Positions 48,851 to 58,440 of a DNA stretch of 64,000 bases are shown one piece after another. The stretch is from NCBI GenBank assembly GCA_940671915.1, contig CALNVZ010003433.1, positions 16,071,058-16,135,057 of the forward strand, given 5' to 3'. The position numbers were made by a program, and so were the translations under genes. Below the pieces are notes generated by a model. It had not been told where the DNA came from. It saw only the letters and a list, made by a program, of their open reading frames with translations, and ran no database searches. The DNA comes from Paracentrotus lividus. Lineage: Eukaryota > Echinodermata > Echinoidea > Camarodonta > Echinidae. Every line of letters begins with the position of its first letter. Positions within the stretch are counted from its first letter, which is position 1.

Positions 48851-48892
48851 TCTGCTACCACTGGTTTCACGCTGGTGCGATCTTCAGGCAGA
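48851..48892 (-). ncRNA. hammerhead ribozyme motif of the Penelope-like element
   Basis: The minus strand reads, in order: UCUGC (stem I), CUGAAGA (core, the CUGANGA consensus), CGC-ACCA-GCG (stem II, with a U-U pair at its base), GAAA (core), CC-AGU-GG extended by A-U (stem III, three pairs), then the GUA cleavage triplet and GCAGA (stem I partner, five perfect pairs). All invariant core positions are present. Open ends in stem I and a very short stem III make it a minimal type I hammerhead, the form reported in Penelope-like elements. Predicted cleavage falls between 48856 and 48855. Self-cleavage activity is inferred, not shown. Confidence 0.75.
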
Positions 48893-49408
48893 CTGATTCA
48901 GATTGGTGCCTGAATGCTGTGGTGGACCAGTTTCACGGTTGGGTGGTTTTGGGGGAGGTCTTTTTCTGTGCCTGCATTTAGAGATTATTTCAGAATTTTT
49001 GTTTATGGCATCTTTGCTGGTGATTATGAGGTATTTTTCGTCGAGGCAGAGGTTGCAGGTCCCACTTCTTCTTAGAATTGTGTTAGATCTTTTTGCTATT
49101 TCCCATTTAAGCTGATATTTGGTGTTGGATTCCTTGAGTTTCCATATGTATTTTGACAGTTGTGTTTCCTTCCGATATTTTTCGTGTTTGAATGATTTGA
49201 CGTGGTTTCTATATCTTTCTTTAAATGTTCCTCCTGCGAGCCCATAGTAGCATTTGGTCTCGTTGCCATGGGATATTGATGCTCTATATACAAGGGCCTT
49301 TTCTAGGCATTTTCCTTGTAGGGGGCAGGTTAGTTTTTGTCTGCAATTGCATTTCTGTTTTAGGTTATTTCCGGTTCTAACCGGAAATAATCTAAAACAG
49401 AAATGCAA
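48884..49408 (-). CDS. GIY-YIG endonuclease domain of a Penelope-like element (partial)
   Basis: This 174-residue frame is the C-terminal part of a Penelope-like polyprotein. In full-length elements an N-terminal reverse transcriptase precedes it and the GIY-YIG nuclease nicks target DNA for integration. Residues 20-34 hold a Cys cluster (C20, C22, C28, C34). The nuclease core starts at LVYRAS (39-44, the 'GIY' position) and YYGLAGGTFKERYRNH (54-69, the 'YIG' strand with the conserved Arg and His). It continues with ETQLSKYIWKLK (81-92) and KWEIAKR (101-107). A second Cys/His set follows: C118, C121, C145, H147. The first ~10 residues come from the inverted snap-back and are not native. The TGA stop (48884-48886) lies within the ribozyme core. 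Neighbours are unrelated repeats. It is a truncated copy, not a host gene. Confidence 0.88.
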   Translation of the reverse strand: MHFCFRLFPVRTGNNLKQKCNCRQKLTCPLQGKCLEKALVYRASISHGNETKCYYGLAGGTFKERYRNHVKSFKHEKYRKETQLSKYIWKLKESNTKYQLKWEIAKRSNTILRRSGTCNLCLDEKYLIITSKDAINKNSEIISKCRHRKRPPPKPPNRETGPPQHSGTNLNQSA

Positions 49409-50935
49409 TCTCTAGTTTACAGGATATGTATCCAAGTCAAATCAATTTTGATTCTTTTACCATTCTGGTAGTGCTTGAGAATAACCATCAGTTATTGGAA
49501 TTTTTTTTGTTTTTATTGTCGAAAAGCTGTCAAATGTTCTCTAAATGTCCCATACGACACGTATGGAATCGCCCTAATGGAATATCGTGGTAAGTATAAT
49601 GATATAAACTTGAACATAAAAAGGGGTTTGTGTAGATCTTCAAAGATCAAAGAATGTGACAACGAGCAATGAATTTGCCGAAGTGGCAGCATTTTCGATA
49701 CCCACACCCCCCCCCCAAAAAAAAAAAACAACAACAACAACAACAACAAACAAACAAAAACAAAAACAAAAACAAAACAAACACAAACAATCAAAGAAAC
49801 AAAGCCGCATAACCTCTTAATCCGTGGCATTTGGGATAGCAGCAGAAACCGAGATAACAATTTCTGGATGAATCGTTTCGTGAATTAACGATTTTTACCC
49901 CGAGCTAAAAAGACACGTACTTGAAGTATTGAGTGCTTTTTTGACTTGTGACATTTTCAGTTTCACGTTTATATCACGATCTCTATACGGTTTGAAGAAA
50001 TTGTTATGTTTTCTAAATTGACAGGTTGAACGTTGTACTCATTATCTTACTCAAACCTCTATTCACAAGGATTGGAAACGAAGACCTAGTATCATTTTAT
50101 TACAAGATGTTCATCTGTCTTTATAAATGCTTGTATTTTCCATTTTCCTATGATTTTCCTATATAACATTAATGTATTCCGATTCATATCTCTTTGCAGA
50201 ATGCGGGGGAAAAATATCATTGTTAATATCTTCAACGAATTTCTGTCATATGGTCGTTGATGCACTGTATTTGTTCTTTGATTGCATCTTCGACAATCTC
50301 TTGAAAATTCCGTGTTGATACTTATATTAACGAGAACGATTAATGACATGTGTTACTTTTGGCATTAAGTTTTACTTGTGACCTACTAGATGACTTTAAA
50401 ACATTTTTTTAAAGTTTCAATTCAATTTGCTTTATTCATTTTGTGTTGAGAACTATGTTTGTTTTTGGACGCACATGAAACAATTGCAAGGATATTCATA
50501 TTTTTGAACATGCTTCTTCAATGTTCAAAGACTTTTACAGAAACAAAAACAAAGAAAAAAAGAAAGAAAAAAAAATCCCTGCTATAATGACCTTTTCTTC
50601 AGTGTTCGAGTCATTATGACGGCTCCAATATTTAAAGTGGGAATTACAGTTTCGTCATCACTTTGAATCCACTTGTTATTAGCTTTCTCAAACGTCTCAG
50701 CACCACCGGAGGGTCCTTTTGACATTTTCTGGCTCAGTAACAACAAAGTTACAATGACGAAATCGACAATTAACCCATTAAAATATTACGTTATGTAGTA
50801 TTGCAAAGAGTCGGTGACATTGGATCAGGTCACGTCGGTGTAGTTTGGGTATCGGTAAGATGACGAGAAATTCACATCACGTATATGGACTACTTGTTTG
50901 TATCCCGCCAGCTCTGCGATTCGTCTATACGCATA
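49409..50935. other. unannotated sequence
   Basis: C-, A- and (CAA)n tracts lie at 49707-49790. No gene is recognised. Confidence 0.45.
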
Positions 50936-51050
50936 ATGATGGGAGCGGATACAGAATTGGCGGTATCTCGTTTTACGCCCTATGGTCGTTTCCGATTTGG
51001 ATTCGGTGTGTAGATGATGCGGTACCGGCGGTATCTTCATCACATTCACT
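50936..51050 (+). repeat. direct repeat, copy A
   Basis: GCGGATACAGAATTGGCGG, ATCTCG, TTTACG and TCCTAT-type blocks recur at 51197-51300, 261 bp downstream. Confidence 0.75.
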
Positions 51051-51196
51051 CTATCAGTCTGTCTCTCTCTCCTTGACAGTCTCTTAAATTCATATGCCCC
51101 TTTTCTGTTACCGCATTATGATATCTATATCACTTATGTTAATGCACCACCCAAATAATAATTATGTTTCCAAAATTTGTTCTCAAATCTTGTTAA

Positions 51197-51300
51197 CGGA
51201 TACAGAATTGGCGGCATCTCGCTTTACGTCCTATTGTGATCGTTTCATATTTGGGTATGTGTGATGGTGCACTATCTGCTGTTTCATTATACCTCCGTTC
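51197..51300 (+). repeat. direct repeat, copy B
   Basis: ACGGATACAGAATTGGCGG and the following ~90 bp match copy A. T-, G- and (CT)n runs follow at 51343-51485. Confidence 0.75.
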
Positions 51301-51675
51301 CCTACCCCCATCTCATTTTTCATTTCTTATTACATCCTGGATTTTGTATTTTTTTTTTTTTTTTTTTTTGTTGTTGGTGGGGGGGGGTTGGGAGGATGGG
51401 GTCTCTCCTTCTTTCTTTCGGGATATTTTGTCTCTCCCTCGTCTCCCTCATCTCCATCTCTCTCTCTCTCTCTCTCTCTTTTTTTCTCTTTCTTTCTTCT
51501 TTTCACTGTTTATTCCTATCAACATGTTTTCATCATATCAGTTGTACTTTACTCAGAAACGATGCATACGTGTTCAACTGCACATGATCGGTGGAAACAT
51601 TATTAAGTGCATGAATCGGAAAACACATTTAGAAAACCGTAGAATAGTGCATGAGGCCCGTATCAAGGTAACTCG
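51301..51675. other. low-complexity sequence
   Basis: A T-run (51348-51369), a G-run (51381-51388) and a (CT)n tract (51456-51480). The Ser/Leu/Phe-rich frames are by-products. Confidence 0.6.
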
Positions 51676-51678
51676 TTA

Positions 51679-51929
51679 TGCGGCGGTCACAACTCGCCGT
51701 ACCATCGACGTGCAACTCCCTACGATGGATTTCGTAGAAAATTCGTGCAGCGGAGGTACCTCGCAGGTACAATGCATGTACGACGCGCAGGAAGTTTTTA
51801 CAATACCCTTACTATAGAATTGCAGGAATCGCAGAAGTTGAATTAGGACCTGTGCGTGCATTGCACATACAACGCAGGCTACGTCGATGGCACGTGCCCC
51901 GTAGCCTACGACGAGTTGTGACCGCCGCA
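51679..51929 (+). mobile_element. Harbinger-like MITE, copy 1
   Basis: TGCGGCGGTCACAACTCG faces CGAGTTGTGACCGCCGCA. Flanks are TTA (51676-51678) and TAA (51930-51932), a 3-bp target duplication with one change. The 251-bp interior also pairs in part (CCTACGATGG, GTACGAC, CATCGACG words). Minus frame 51676-51930 and the tail of 51236-51817 are by-products. The same family recurs at 58042-58292 and 61380-61626. Confidence 0.85.
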
Positions 51930-53866
51930 TAAATCAACTCCATTTTTGCCACTGCAAATCTTGCCTAGTCATTACATATACAGACAGATGAGAACAAAAT
52001 GAAATAGCGTGGAATTGCCTGGAGAAAGATTTATTCAGCGCTTAATATCTTAAATGTGTTTTAAAAAAACCCTCTCGTGCGATCCTCACAAGCTGCAATC
52101 TCGATTTCAGAGTGTGGCGCTAAACTTCGAACGATGCAAAGAGGGGCCCGTGACCCGGATGCAACGGGTTTGTTTGTTTGTTTTCTCTTCAAGGTCATCG
52201 TACTCTCTTAAAGTCCCCTGAAACTCGGAGATCGTGGGGAATGCGCGTTTTTCCTGAGCTCCATTGACTTGTACACAATGTCAGTCAGGCTTACGCATGG
52301 GTCGGACTAATGGGGATTAACATTCGGACAGCACAAACATGACGAATTTGGCCGAATTCAGTGAGTCAGTCGGGTCAGTAGCTTCGGTTTCTCGATTCAT
52401 CAACAATAGACTCTCAACGGGTCTCTTCGTATAAATTCAAAGAGAGGACTTGTATAATGCTCCATTTAAAAAACAAAACATAGGTTAGATTTACTTCTGA
52501 ATTCTGGTCAGTTAGTCTATAGCCATGAAGGATTACCGGATTACCTCCAGACGGGTTGTCGCTGGAGATTACGCAACACGCCTCAGGCTCTGATTGGAAT
52601 GTTATTATTTCATCCGAGATAAGGTGATTTCCCCATGTTTTATCAATTACGAGTCCCTTTAATGCGAAGAAGTAAATTTGCCACTCTAAAATTTAAATGA
52701 AGGACCTTCGACTCAAAATTGAGTTTAGACTCGTTCACAGACAGTGAACGCTTATCCCGCTTAACTTGCGCAATGTTGATAATATTTCTACTGTTGAGAA
52801 GGTGTAGATTTTGATTTTGTTACTTCTATCATGTCTATTAAGCTAGAAGGCAATGGCCCCATTATAAACGAATTGAAAATATATTCGTATCATTGTTATT
52901 GCATTGGTTAGAAACCTAATCCCAATGACGGATGTGACCTGCACTCGATACTGATACTTGTGGTCAGAAACCTTTTCTCATAATCCGTTTTCAATTATTC
53001 ATGACTTAGTTTGTCTTTTTTCGTGGGAATAATATACTTGTCATTGTTTTGGGGCTTTTATAATGCAGGAAAGCTGAAACCTTCGATCAGTATTTAACAT
53101 TTCACTTGGGGACACGATGAATTTAATACCCAGCTGAGGTTAGTTTATACTAATCAGGATTTTTAAAAGACAGTAAAACAAAATCAGGAAATTAGTATGT
53201 CAAAGTCCCTTGAGAAATAGGACAGTTATGGAACCAGCTAGTATAGGAATGTTGAGTTTTGTTTTTCTTTGAGAAAAATAGTCGTAAAGAATACATTTAT
53301 CTATTTTCTGGTATCTTCTCTATCTTGGATGCTAATAGCAACATTTCTCCATTTTACTTTATTATATCTTTTGCAATTTCCGTAAGAGAGATGTTTTTTT
53401 TTATTATAGAGGATTATTAAAAAGAAAGGAACTTTTTTTAAATGTCAGTAACAAGCAATTAAAAAAGAACTCATTAAGAAATAAGCAGTCCGGGAAAACC
53501 CCACTTCCCAGGGGGTGGTTTTAAAGATTATTTTCATTCTTAGAAAAAAAGGATTTAAAAAAAGCAAAATGTAAATGGATTACTTTAGTTTTAATAATTG
53601 GGGCAAGTTCTACAGCTACAGGAAAAGAAGGATTTTCACTTATACTGTCTTTCTCTAATCATTTCCTTTGTGGCGATACTGCCCTATCCCACATTGTGAG
53701 TGGGCTCTAATTGGGCATGTAATGTAATCTTATGAACATACCTTTTAATATAAATGTATATAGTTCATGATATATTCTAGTCAAATACATGTTTTCATAC
53801 TTGGCAACATAGTTATTGCGTTTTTCTATTGATGTAATTGAGTACTGAAAAACTTTTAAGTGGGCC
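51930..53866. other. unannotated sequence
   Basis: No frame of note and no recognised repeat. The sequence around 52080-52600 is somewhat GC-richer. Confidence 0.4.
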
Positions 53867-54605
53867 TACACTCTTAGTTTGAGTTTGTCAAACGTGGACA
53901 AAGATTCGTCAAAGTGGGTTTGTAAATTTGTCACGCTATTACAACGATCACTTTTCGTCAAATGACATATTATTTGAGTTCTTTGACAAATGCAGATCTT
54001 TACGTAACAAAGTAATGTATATCATGTTTCGACGAATTTCTTTAAAATGACGAATTTATTAATCACCAACTGACAAATATATTTTGTCAGTGCGGTTGCG
54101 GACGACGAATCCTATCAGACAGGACAAATTAATTGACGAATTTACACATCCATACCGAACTTTGGAATGAATGATTTTGACAAAATAATTAATGTTAAAC
54201 GGTTTATTGATTGAGAGGTACTGATTCACTATTGCTGATGTTGTGCTCTAGTAATGTTCTTTTAAACTTGCCTGTTGGATACTTTACTGGATTAGCTGAT
54301 ATCCTCCAAGAATATATTCGAGTTACTATATCACCAGTTGGCGACATTTTTAAGGTGATTTGTTCATGTTAACAGATTTACACTTTATGCGATTTTTTTT
54401 TTCTACAGTCCCATGCATGTATCTAAAGTTGTGATGTAGGCCTACCTATCTTGAATTTGGAATACACTGTCATGTAACTACACATTACTGCATTAACATT
54501 GGATCTGGATGGCATTCCTTCTATTGTACTGTCAGGTTTGGTATGCTATGTAACCCATTTCTTTGAGAAAACCATCACTTTACAACTTTAGCTGGTTTAC
54601 TAAGG

Positions 54606-54747
54606 GTGGTATCTCACTTCGCCGAGACGTCTCCGCGACGTCTCCACGACTATTTTCAAAAACTGTGATAAAGCAATTTCAAAGAACCGTCTCAAAGTAG
54701 TTTCCGCTACTCATTAAACGTCGCGGAGACATCTCCGCGACAAGTTT

Positions 54748-54750
<3 letters not shown>
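54606..54750 (+). repeat. GAGACGTCTC-rich repeat, copy 1
   Basis: Starts GGGTGGTATCTCACTTCGCC, then GAGACGTCTCCGCGACGTCTCC and CGCGGAGACATCTCCGCGAC in pieces. A similar start and motif set is found at 57514. Confidence 0.6.

Positions 54751-54788
<38 letters not shown>
54750..54788 (+). repeat. poly(T) tract
   Basis: About 38 consecutive Ts. Confidence 0.98.
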
Positions 54789-54934
54789 CTTTTTTTTCGC
54801 CACGACAATTTTCAAAATCTATCTCAGTAGAGCTTCGATTAAAAGATATTGATCGAAGTCGGCCATTAAATCATACTTTGGTCTGGACAATCGGCAGTTT
54901 CAAATTTTTTAAAATTTTATTATTTTTTTTTTTA

Positions 54935-55028
54935 TTAAAGCGCCATATAACCATCATTGCATGGGGACATGTTATTTTGCAATGAGTTATGCGCTATAAA
55001 GAACTGATTATTATTATTATTATTATTA

Positions 55029-55099
<71 letters not shown>

Positions 55100-55100
55100 T

Positions 55101-55168
<68 letters not shown>

Positions 55169-55178
55169 GTTGTTGTTG
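54935..55178 (+). repeat. GCGCTATAAA-type tail with (TTA)n
   Basis: GCGCCATATAACC...GTTATGCGCTATAAAGAAC runs into about 165 bp of (TTA)n and (TTG)n. A similar GCGCATTATAAATGC followed by TTATTATTATT occurs at 57878-57915. This is a common repeat-tail arrangement. Poly-Ile and poly-Asn frames are by-products. Confidence 0.6.
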
Positions 55179-55604
55179 TTGTGACTCAAATGTAAATGAA
55201 TAGATTTTACAGGCCCAATGAGGCAAAAGTGAATTTTAGTGACAAGCTTGTGTATGACAAATTTGTTTTCAATGACACAAAATATTCGTCATGCAGTGGA
55301 TATCGAGCAATGTTTTTTGACAAATTAATTTGCTTGCATGATGAAATATGTGTCATACTTGACGAATTTATTTCAGTGCATTGACAAACTAATTTTTTAG
55401 CATTACGAATCAAAATGAAAATTCGTCAAATGACAAACCTTTTCCCATAAATACTAGACGAGTTTGCATTGACTAAATTTATAAAAGAATTGTCAAGGAA
55501 ATCTTGCATGAAAAATTTATTTGACAAATCAAAAGTTTGTCAAATAAGAACATGTTTTTGACGAATTTTTATTTGTCAATTGACGAGATATTTTTAAGAG
55601 TGTA

Positions 55605-55840
55605 TGATTATGAAAAGATCACTCTACCCAGAATATCGTGTTCTGGGTTAGAAAAAAAGGAAACTTTAAGTAGTTGAGGACGTGATGTGCTTGAGATGAG
55701 TTGAAAGAATGTTCTTCTTTTCCTTCAGTGTCTCTCCATTTCCAAACTTAGTATACTATTGACTATTCATGAAACCTCGCATTAAACCAAGAGAGTCCAT
55801 GACTAATGAAGTCAACACCAGATGACGAGAATGACGATAC
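55605..55840. other. unannotated sequence
   Basis: Nothing recognised. Confidence 0.4.
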
Positions 55841-55844
55841 TCAC

Positions 55845-57400
55845 GGGCGTAAATCCCGGGGGGATGGGGGGGGGGATACATCCCCCCCAGATTTTGAGGA
55901 GGGGGGGGGATGGCCTGTACAAACATCCCCCCCCCCAGTTTTCAAGAAAGAAATGAAAAAAAAATACAATAGATAATTGTGTAATTGGTTATAATAGCGC
56001 TTTTAATAACCAAAAATGCCTGTTTTTTTTACTCCAAAACCTCCAAAATTTTCCTGCTCGGTCGCTATGCGACCTCGCAATAAGTATCAAACAGTAACCT
56101 AGGTATAAAAATGTTGGATACATTGCCCTCGTCTGGGGACAAACCTTAGGACAGGGCACTGCTGGCAAAGGGTGTTGTTGACAATCAAAAACATTAATGT
56201 AGTTGTGTGGCGGGGGCTGTAGGGTCTGTGGAGGGGCTTGGGGCCTGCAGCCCCACAAAATTTTCATAGCAAAGATTGTGATTTTTTTTTCTATCGCTGT
56301 TATATTAACAAAGCATGTAAAATTTATCTTCTAAATGGATAAACAAATTTCGGCTCGCCACTTCGCCTCTCGCCTGATACTAAATAGGATCGTATACTGT
56401 CAAAAATAATATCTCCATTTCATTAAGCTCAGCTTTAAAATTTTTGGCTCGGCGCTTGCGCTGCTCGCATTACTTTTTTACATTACTTAAATGAACAGGA
56501 ATCAAGGCACCTTAAAAGTATACATTCAAGACAATTTCTTCGTACCGTCTCGCCTGTCCGAGTACATTTCTCTTTAGGTCTATGCCCTCGGATCTAAAAG
56601 TGCTACTTTTCAGAAAAAGGTGCATTTTTCCATCGAGACCCCCCCCCCCTTTCAAATCCTATATCCGCGCCGCCTTCTACTACTATCTTTTTTGTTTTTG
56701 TTTTGTTTTGTTTTTGTTTTTGTCGCGCTCCAGGCAGTTACTAATATAGTCCCATTTAATGGCACAAACATTATATTTCAGCTCAAATTTCAGCTCGCGC
56801 TTCGCGTCGCTGATACTGAATAGGAACTATACATGCACAAATATCTCAAACTTTCTTAAAATTTTCGGCTCGCGCCTTCGCGCGTCGCATTAGTTTCCAT
56901 TACTAAAATGACAGTAATCAAGGGCAGTCATTATGATTTTAAAAGCATACTTAAAGACAAATTCTTTCGGCGTATCCATCGTCCTCGAGATCTTGTTTAG
57001 CTTTAGATGGACTGCCTCTGATCTGAAGTGTAACCCTTTTCAGAACGGTGCCCTTTTTTGTATCAAGACCCGTGACTATCAAATCCGTTCCGCCACCTCT
57101 GCTACCATAATAGGCCTATATATATTATTTTTCCGCGCTCGCGGGTACTATATAGGACCTTTGATGCACAAACATATCCAATTTCAGCTTGAATTTTTTG
57201 GCTTGCGCTTCGCGCTCGCTGATACTAAATAGGAGCTATAATGTACAAATATCTCCAATTTTAGCTAAAATTTTCGGCTCGCGCTTCGCGCTCGCATTAG
57301 TTTTTCCATTACTAAAATGAACAGTAATCAAGGCAGCCATAAGTTAAAAGCATACATTCAAAGACAAATTCTATTCGTACCGCCTGTGCTATATATTAAA
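55845..57400 (+). repeat. GCTCGCGCTTCGC repeat family, plus orientation
   Basis: A G- and C-run block (55853-55945) is followed by about three diverged ~430-bp units (near 56340, 56780 and 57185). Each has TTCAGCTCGCGCTTCGCG, GATACTAAATAGGA, AAATATCTCCA, TTTTCGGCTCGCGCTTCGCG, CATTAGTTTTTCCATTACT, AAATGAACAGTAATCAAGGC and ACATTCAAAGACAAATTC blocks in order. The frames here (55989-57499) are by-products. A minus-strand copy lies at 1850-2640. Confidence 0.75.
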
Positions 57401-57513
57401 AACTTGTGTCGCGAGTGCTTGTGTCAAACAAGATCGCGACAAGTTGGCAAATTATTTCGCTCATCCCCCCCACTCCTCGACACGGATTTACGCCGTTGAC
57501 GATACTGCCTATT

Positions 57514-57770
57514 AAAGGTGGCATCTCATCGCGCGGAGACGCCTCTGCGACTCATATACTTTCAGAGACGTCTCCGATAATTTTTTCCGTCACAGAGACG
57601 TCTCTATAAGACCATAAAGACGTCTCCGCGACGAAAAACAACAACATGAATTTCAAAGCATTTTCGATTTTACCGAGACTTATGTGACATCGCGTAGACT
57701 CATGAAACGCCGCAACATTTCTGAGACGTCTCCGAGATGTCTCAAATCCGTCTCAACGCAGGTAAGGTAA
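57514..57770 (+). repeat. GAGACGTCTC-rich repeat, copy 2
   Basis: Starts AAGGTGGCATCTCATCGCGC. AGACGTCTC or AGACGTCTCC words occur at least five times, with variants GAGACGCCTC and GAGATGTCTC. It is related to 54606-54750. Confidence 0.6.
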
Positions 57771-58041
57771 CACATAACATTCATGCAAAAACAAGTTTCA
57801 ATGGCAAACTTGAACAAACGATAGGAGCCCACTATTTATGAAACTTCCCATGCGCCTCTGAATAGTTTACTAGAAGAATGGCGCATTATAAATGCTGTAT
57901 TTATTATTATTTATTATTAATTGATTTCCATTGTACAGGTATACATTTCATATTGAATCTAGTTCTCACGGTTATTCTAAAATAGAATGATACCTTATCA
58001 AAAATGTAAATCAAGCTCAGCTCTAGCTGTTATATCCCTAA
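57771..58041. other. unannotated sequence with ATT-rich tail
   Basis: Contains the GCGCATTATAAATGC plus TTATTATTATT tail (57878-57920). Confidence 0.4.
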
Positions 58042-58292
58042 TGCGGCGGTCACAACTCGTCGTAGCCTACGGGGCACGTGCCATCGACGTAGCCTGCGTT
58101 GCATGTGCAATGCACGCACAGGTCCTGAGTCAACTTCTGCGATTCCTGCGTTTCTGTAGTAAGGGTATTGTAAAAACCTCCTGTACGTCGTACGTGCATT
58201 GTACCTGCGAGGTACCTCCGCTGCACGATTTTTCTACGAAATCCGTCGTAGGGAGTTGCACGTCGAAGGTACGGCGAGTTGTGACCGCCGCA
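58042..58292 (-). mobile_element. Harbinger-like MITE, copy 2 (inverted)
   Basis: Same 251-bp family as 51679-51929 in the opposite orientation. TAA lies on both sides (58039-58041 and 58293-58295), a perfect 3-bp target duplication. The frames on both strands across 57987-58466 are by-products. Confidence 0.88.
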
Positions 58293-58395
58293 TAAGGAAT
58301 CTGAGCGGAAATCAGTCGAGGATTTGAGTACGGCCGAGAAAAAGAAAAACCTCCAACTGGAATTATATTTGGCTTCAATAAATATGGCCTGTCCT

Positions 58396-58440
58396 ACCAG
58401 GGGGTTGTCATTCGTTTTATTAGTTGACAACCCCCCTGGT
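58396..58440. repeat. strong hairpin
   Basis: ACCAGGGGGTTGTCA (58396-58410) pairs with TTGACAACCCCCCTGGT (58424-58440), with one extra C and a 13-base loop. It is probably a small foldback remnant. Confidence 0.8.

Larger units (their letters stand above)
48834..49408 (-). mobile_element. 5'-truncated Penelope-like retroelement
   Basis: The element runs on the minus strand from about 49380 to 48834. It consists of the C-terminal endonuclease coding part, a stop codon inside a hammerhead ribozyme motif, and a short tail ending in (TA)n. The reverse transcriptase part is absent. At the truncated end, 49378-49408 is a 31-bp inverted copy of 49348-49378 with one difference, a snap-back junction. 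Severe 5' truncation and terminal inversions are known for Penelope-like insertions. Good reading of the remaining frame suggests a fairly young copy. Confidence 0.88.
53867..55604. mobile_element. DNA element saturated with TTTGTCAA/AATTCGTC motifs
   Basis: TACACTCTTA at 53867-53876 faces TAAGAGTGTA at 55595-55604. Both arms (about 53870-54180 and 55196-55600) are filled with TTTGTCAAA, GACAAATT, GACGAATTT and AAATTCGTC words, more than twenty in all. The centre holds a GAGACGTCTC-rich repeat (from about 54606), a poly(T) tract and a (TTA)n-tailed insert, so the element has been invaded. The frames at 55196-55413 are by-products. No transposase is seen. Confidence 0.7.

Noticed and set aside
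51236-51817. 193-codon frame, the longest in the window
   Set aside because: It runs through poly(T), (CT)n and then into the Harbinger-like MITE. No domain.
54935-55195. Poly-Asn and poly-Ile frames
   Set aside because: Translation of (TTA)n.
55989-57609. Frames of 60-99 codons
   Set aside because: They fall in the ~430-bp tandem repeats and adjacent motif-rich sequence and do not share a protein.
58396-58440. Bacterial-style terminator
   Set aside because: No T-run follows and the window is eukaryotic.
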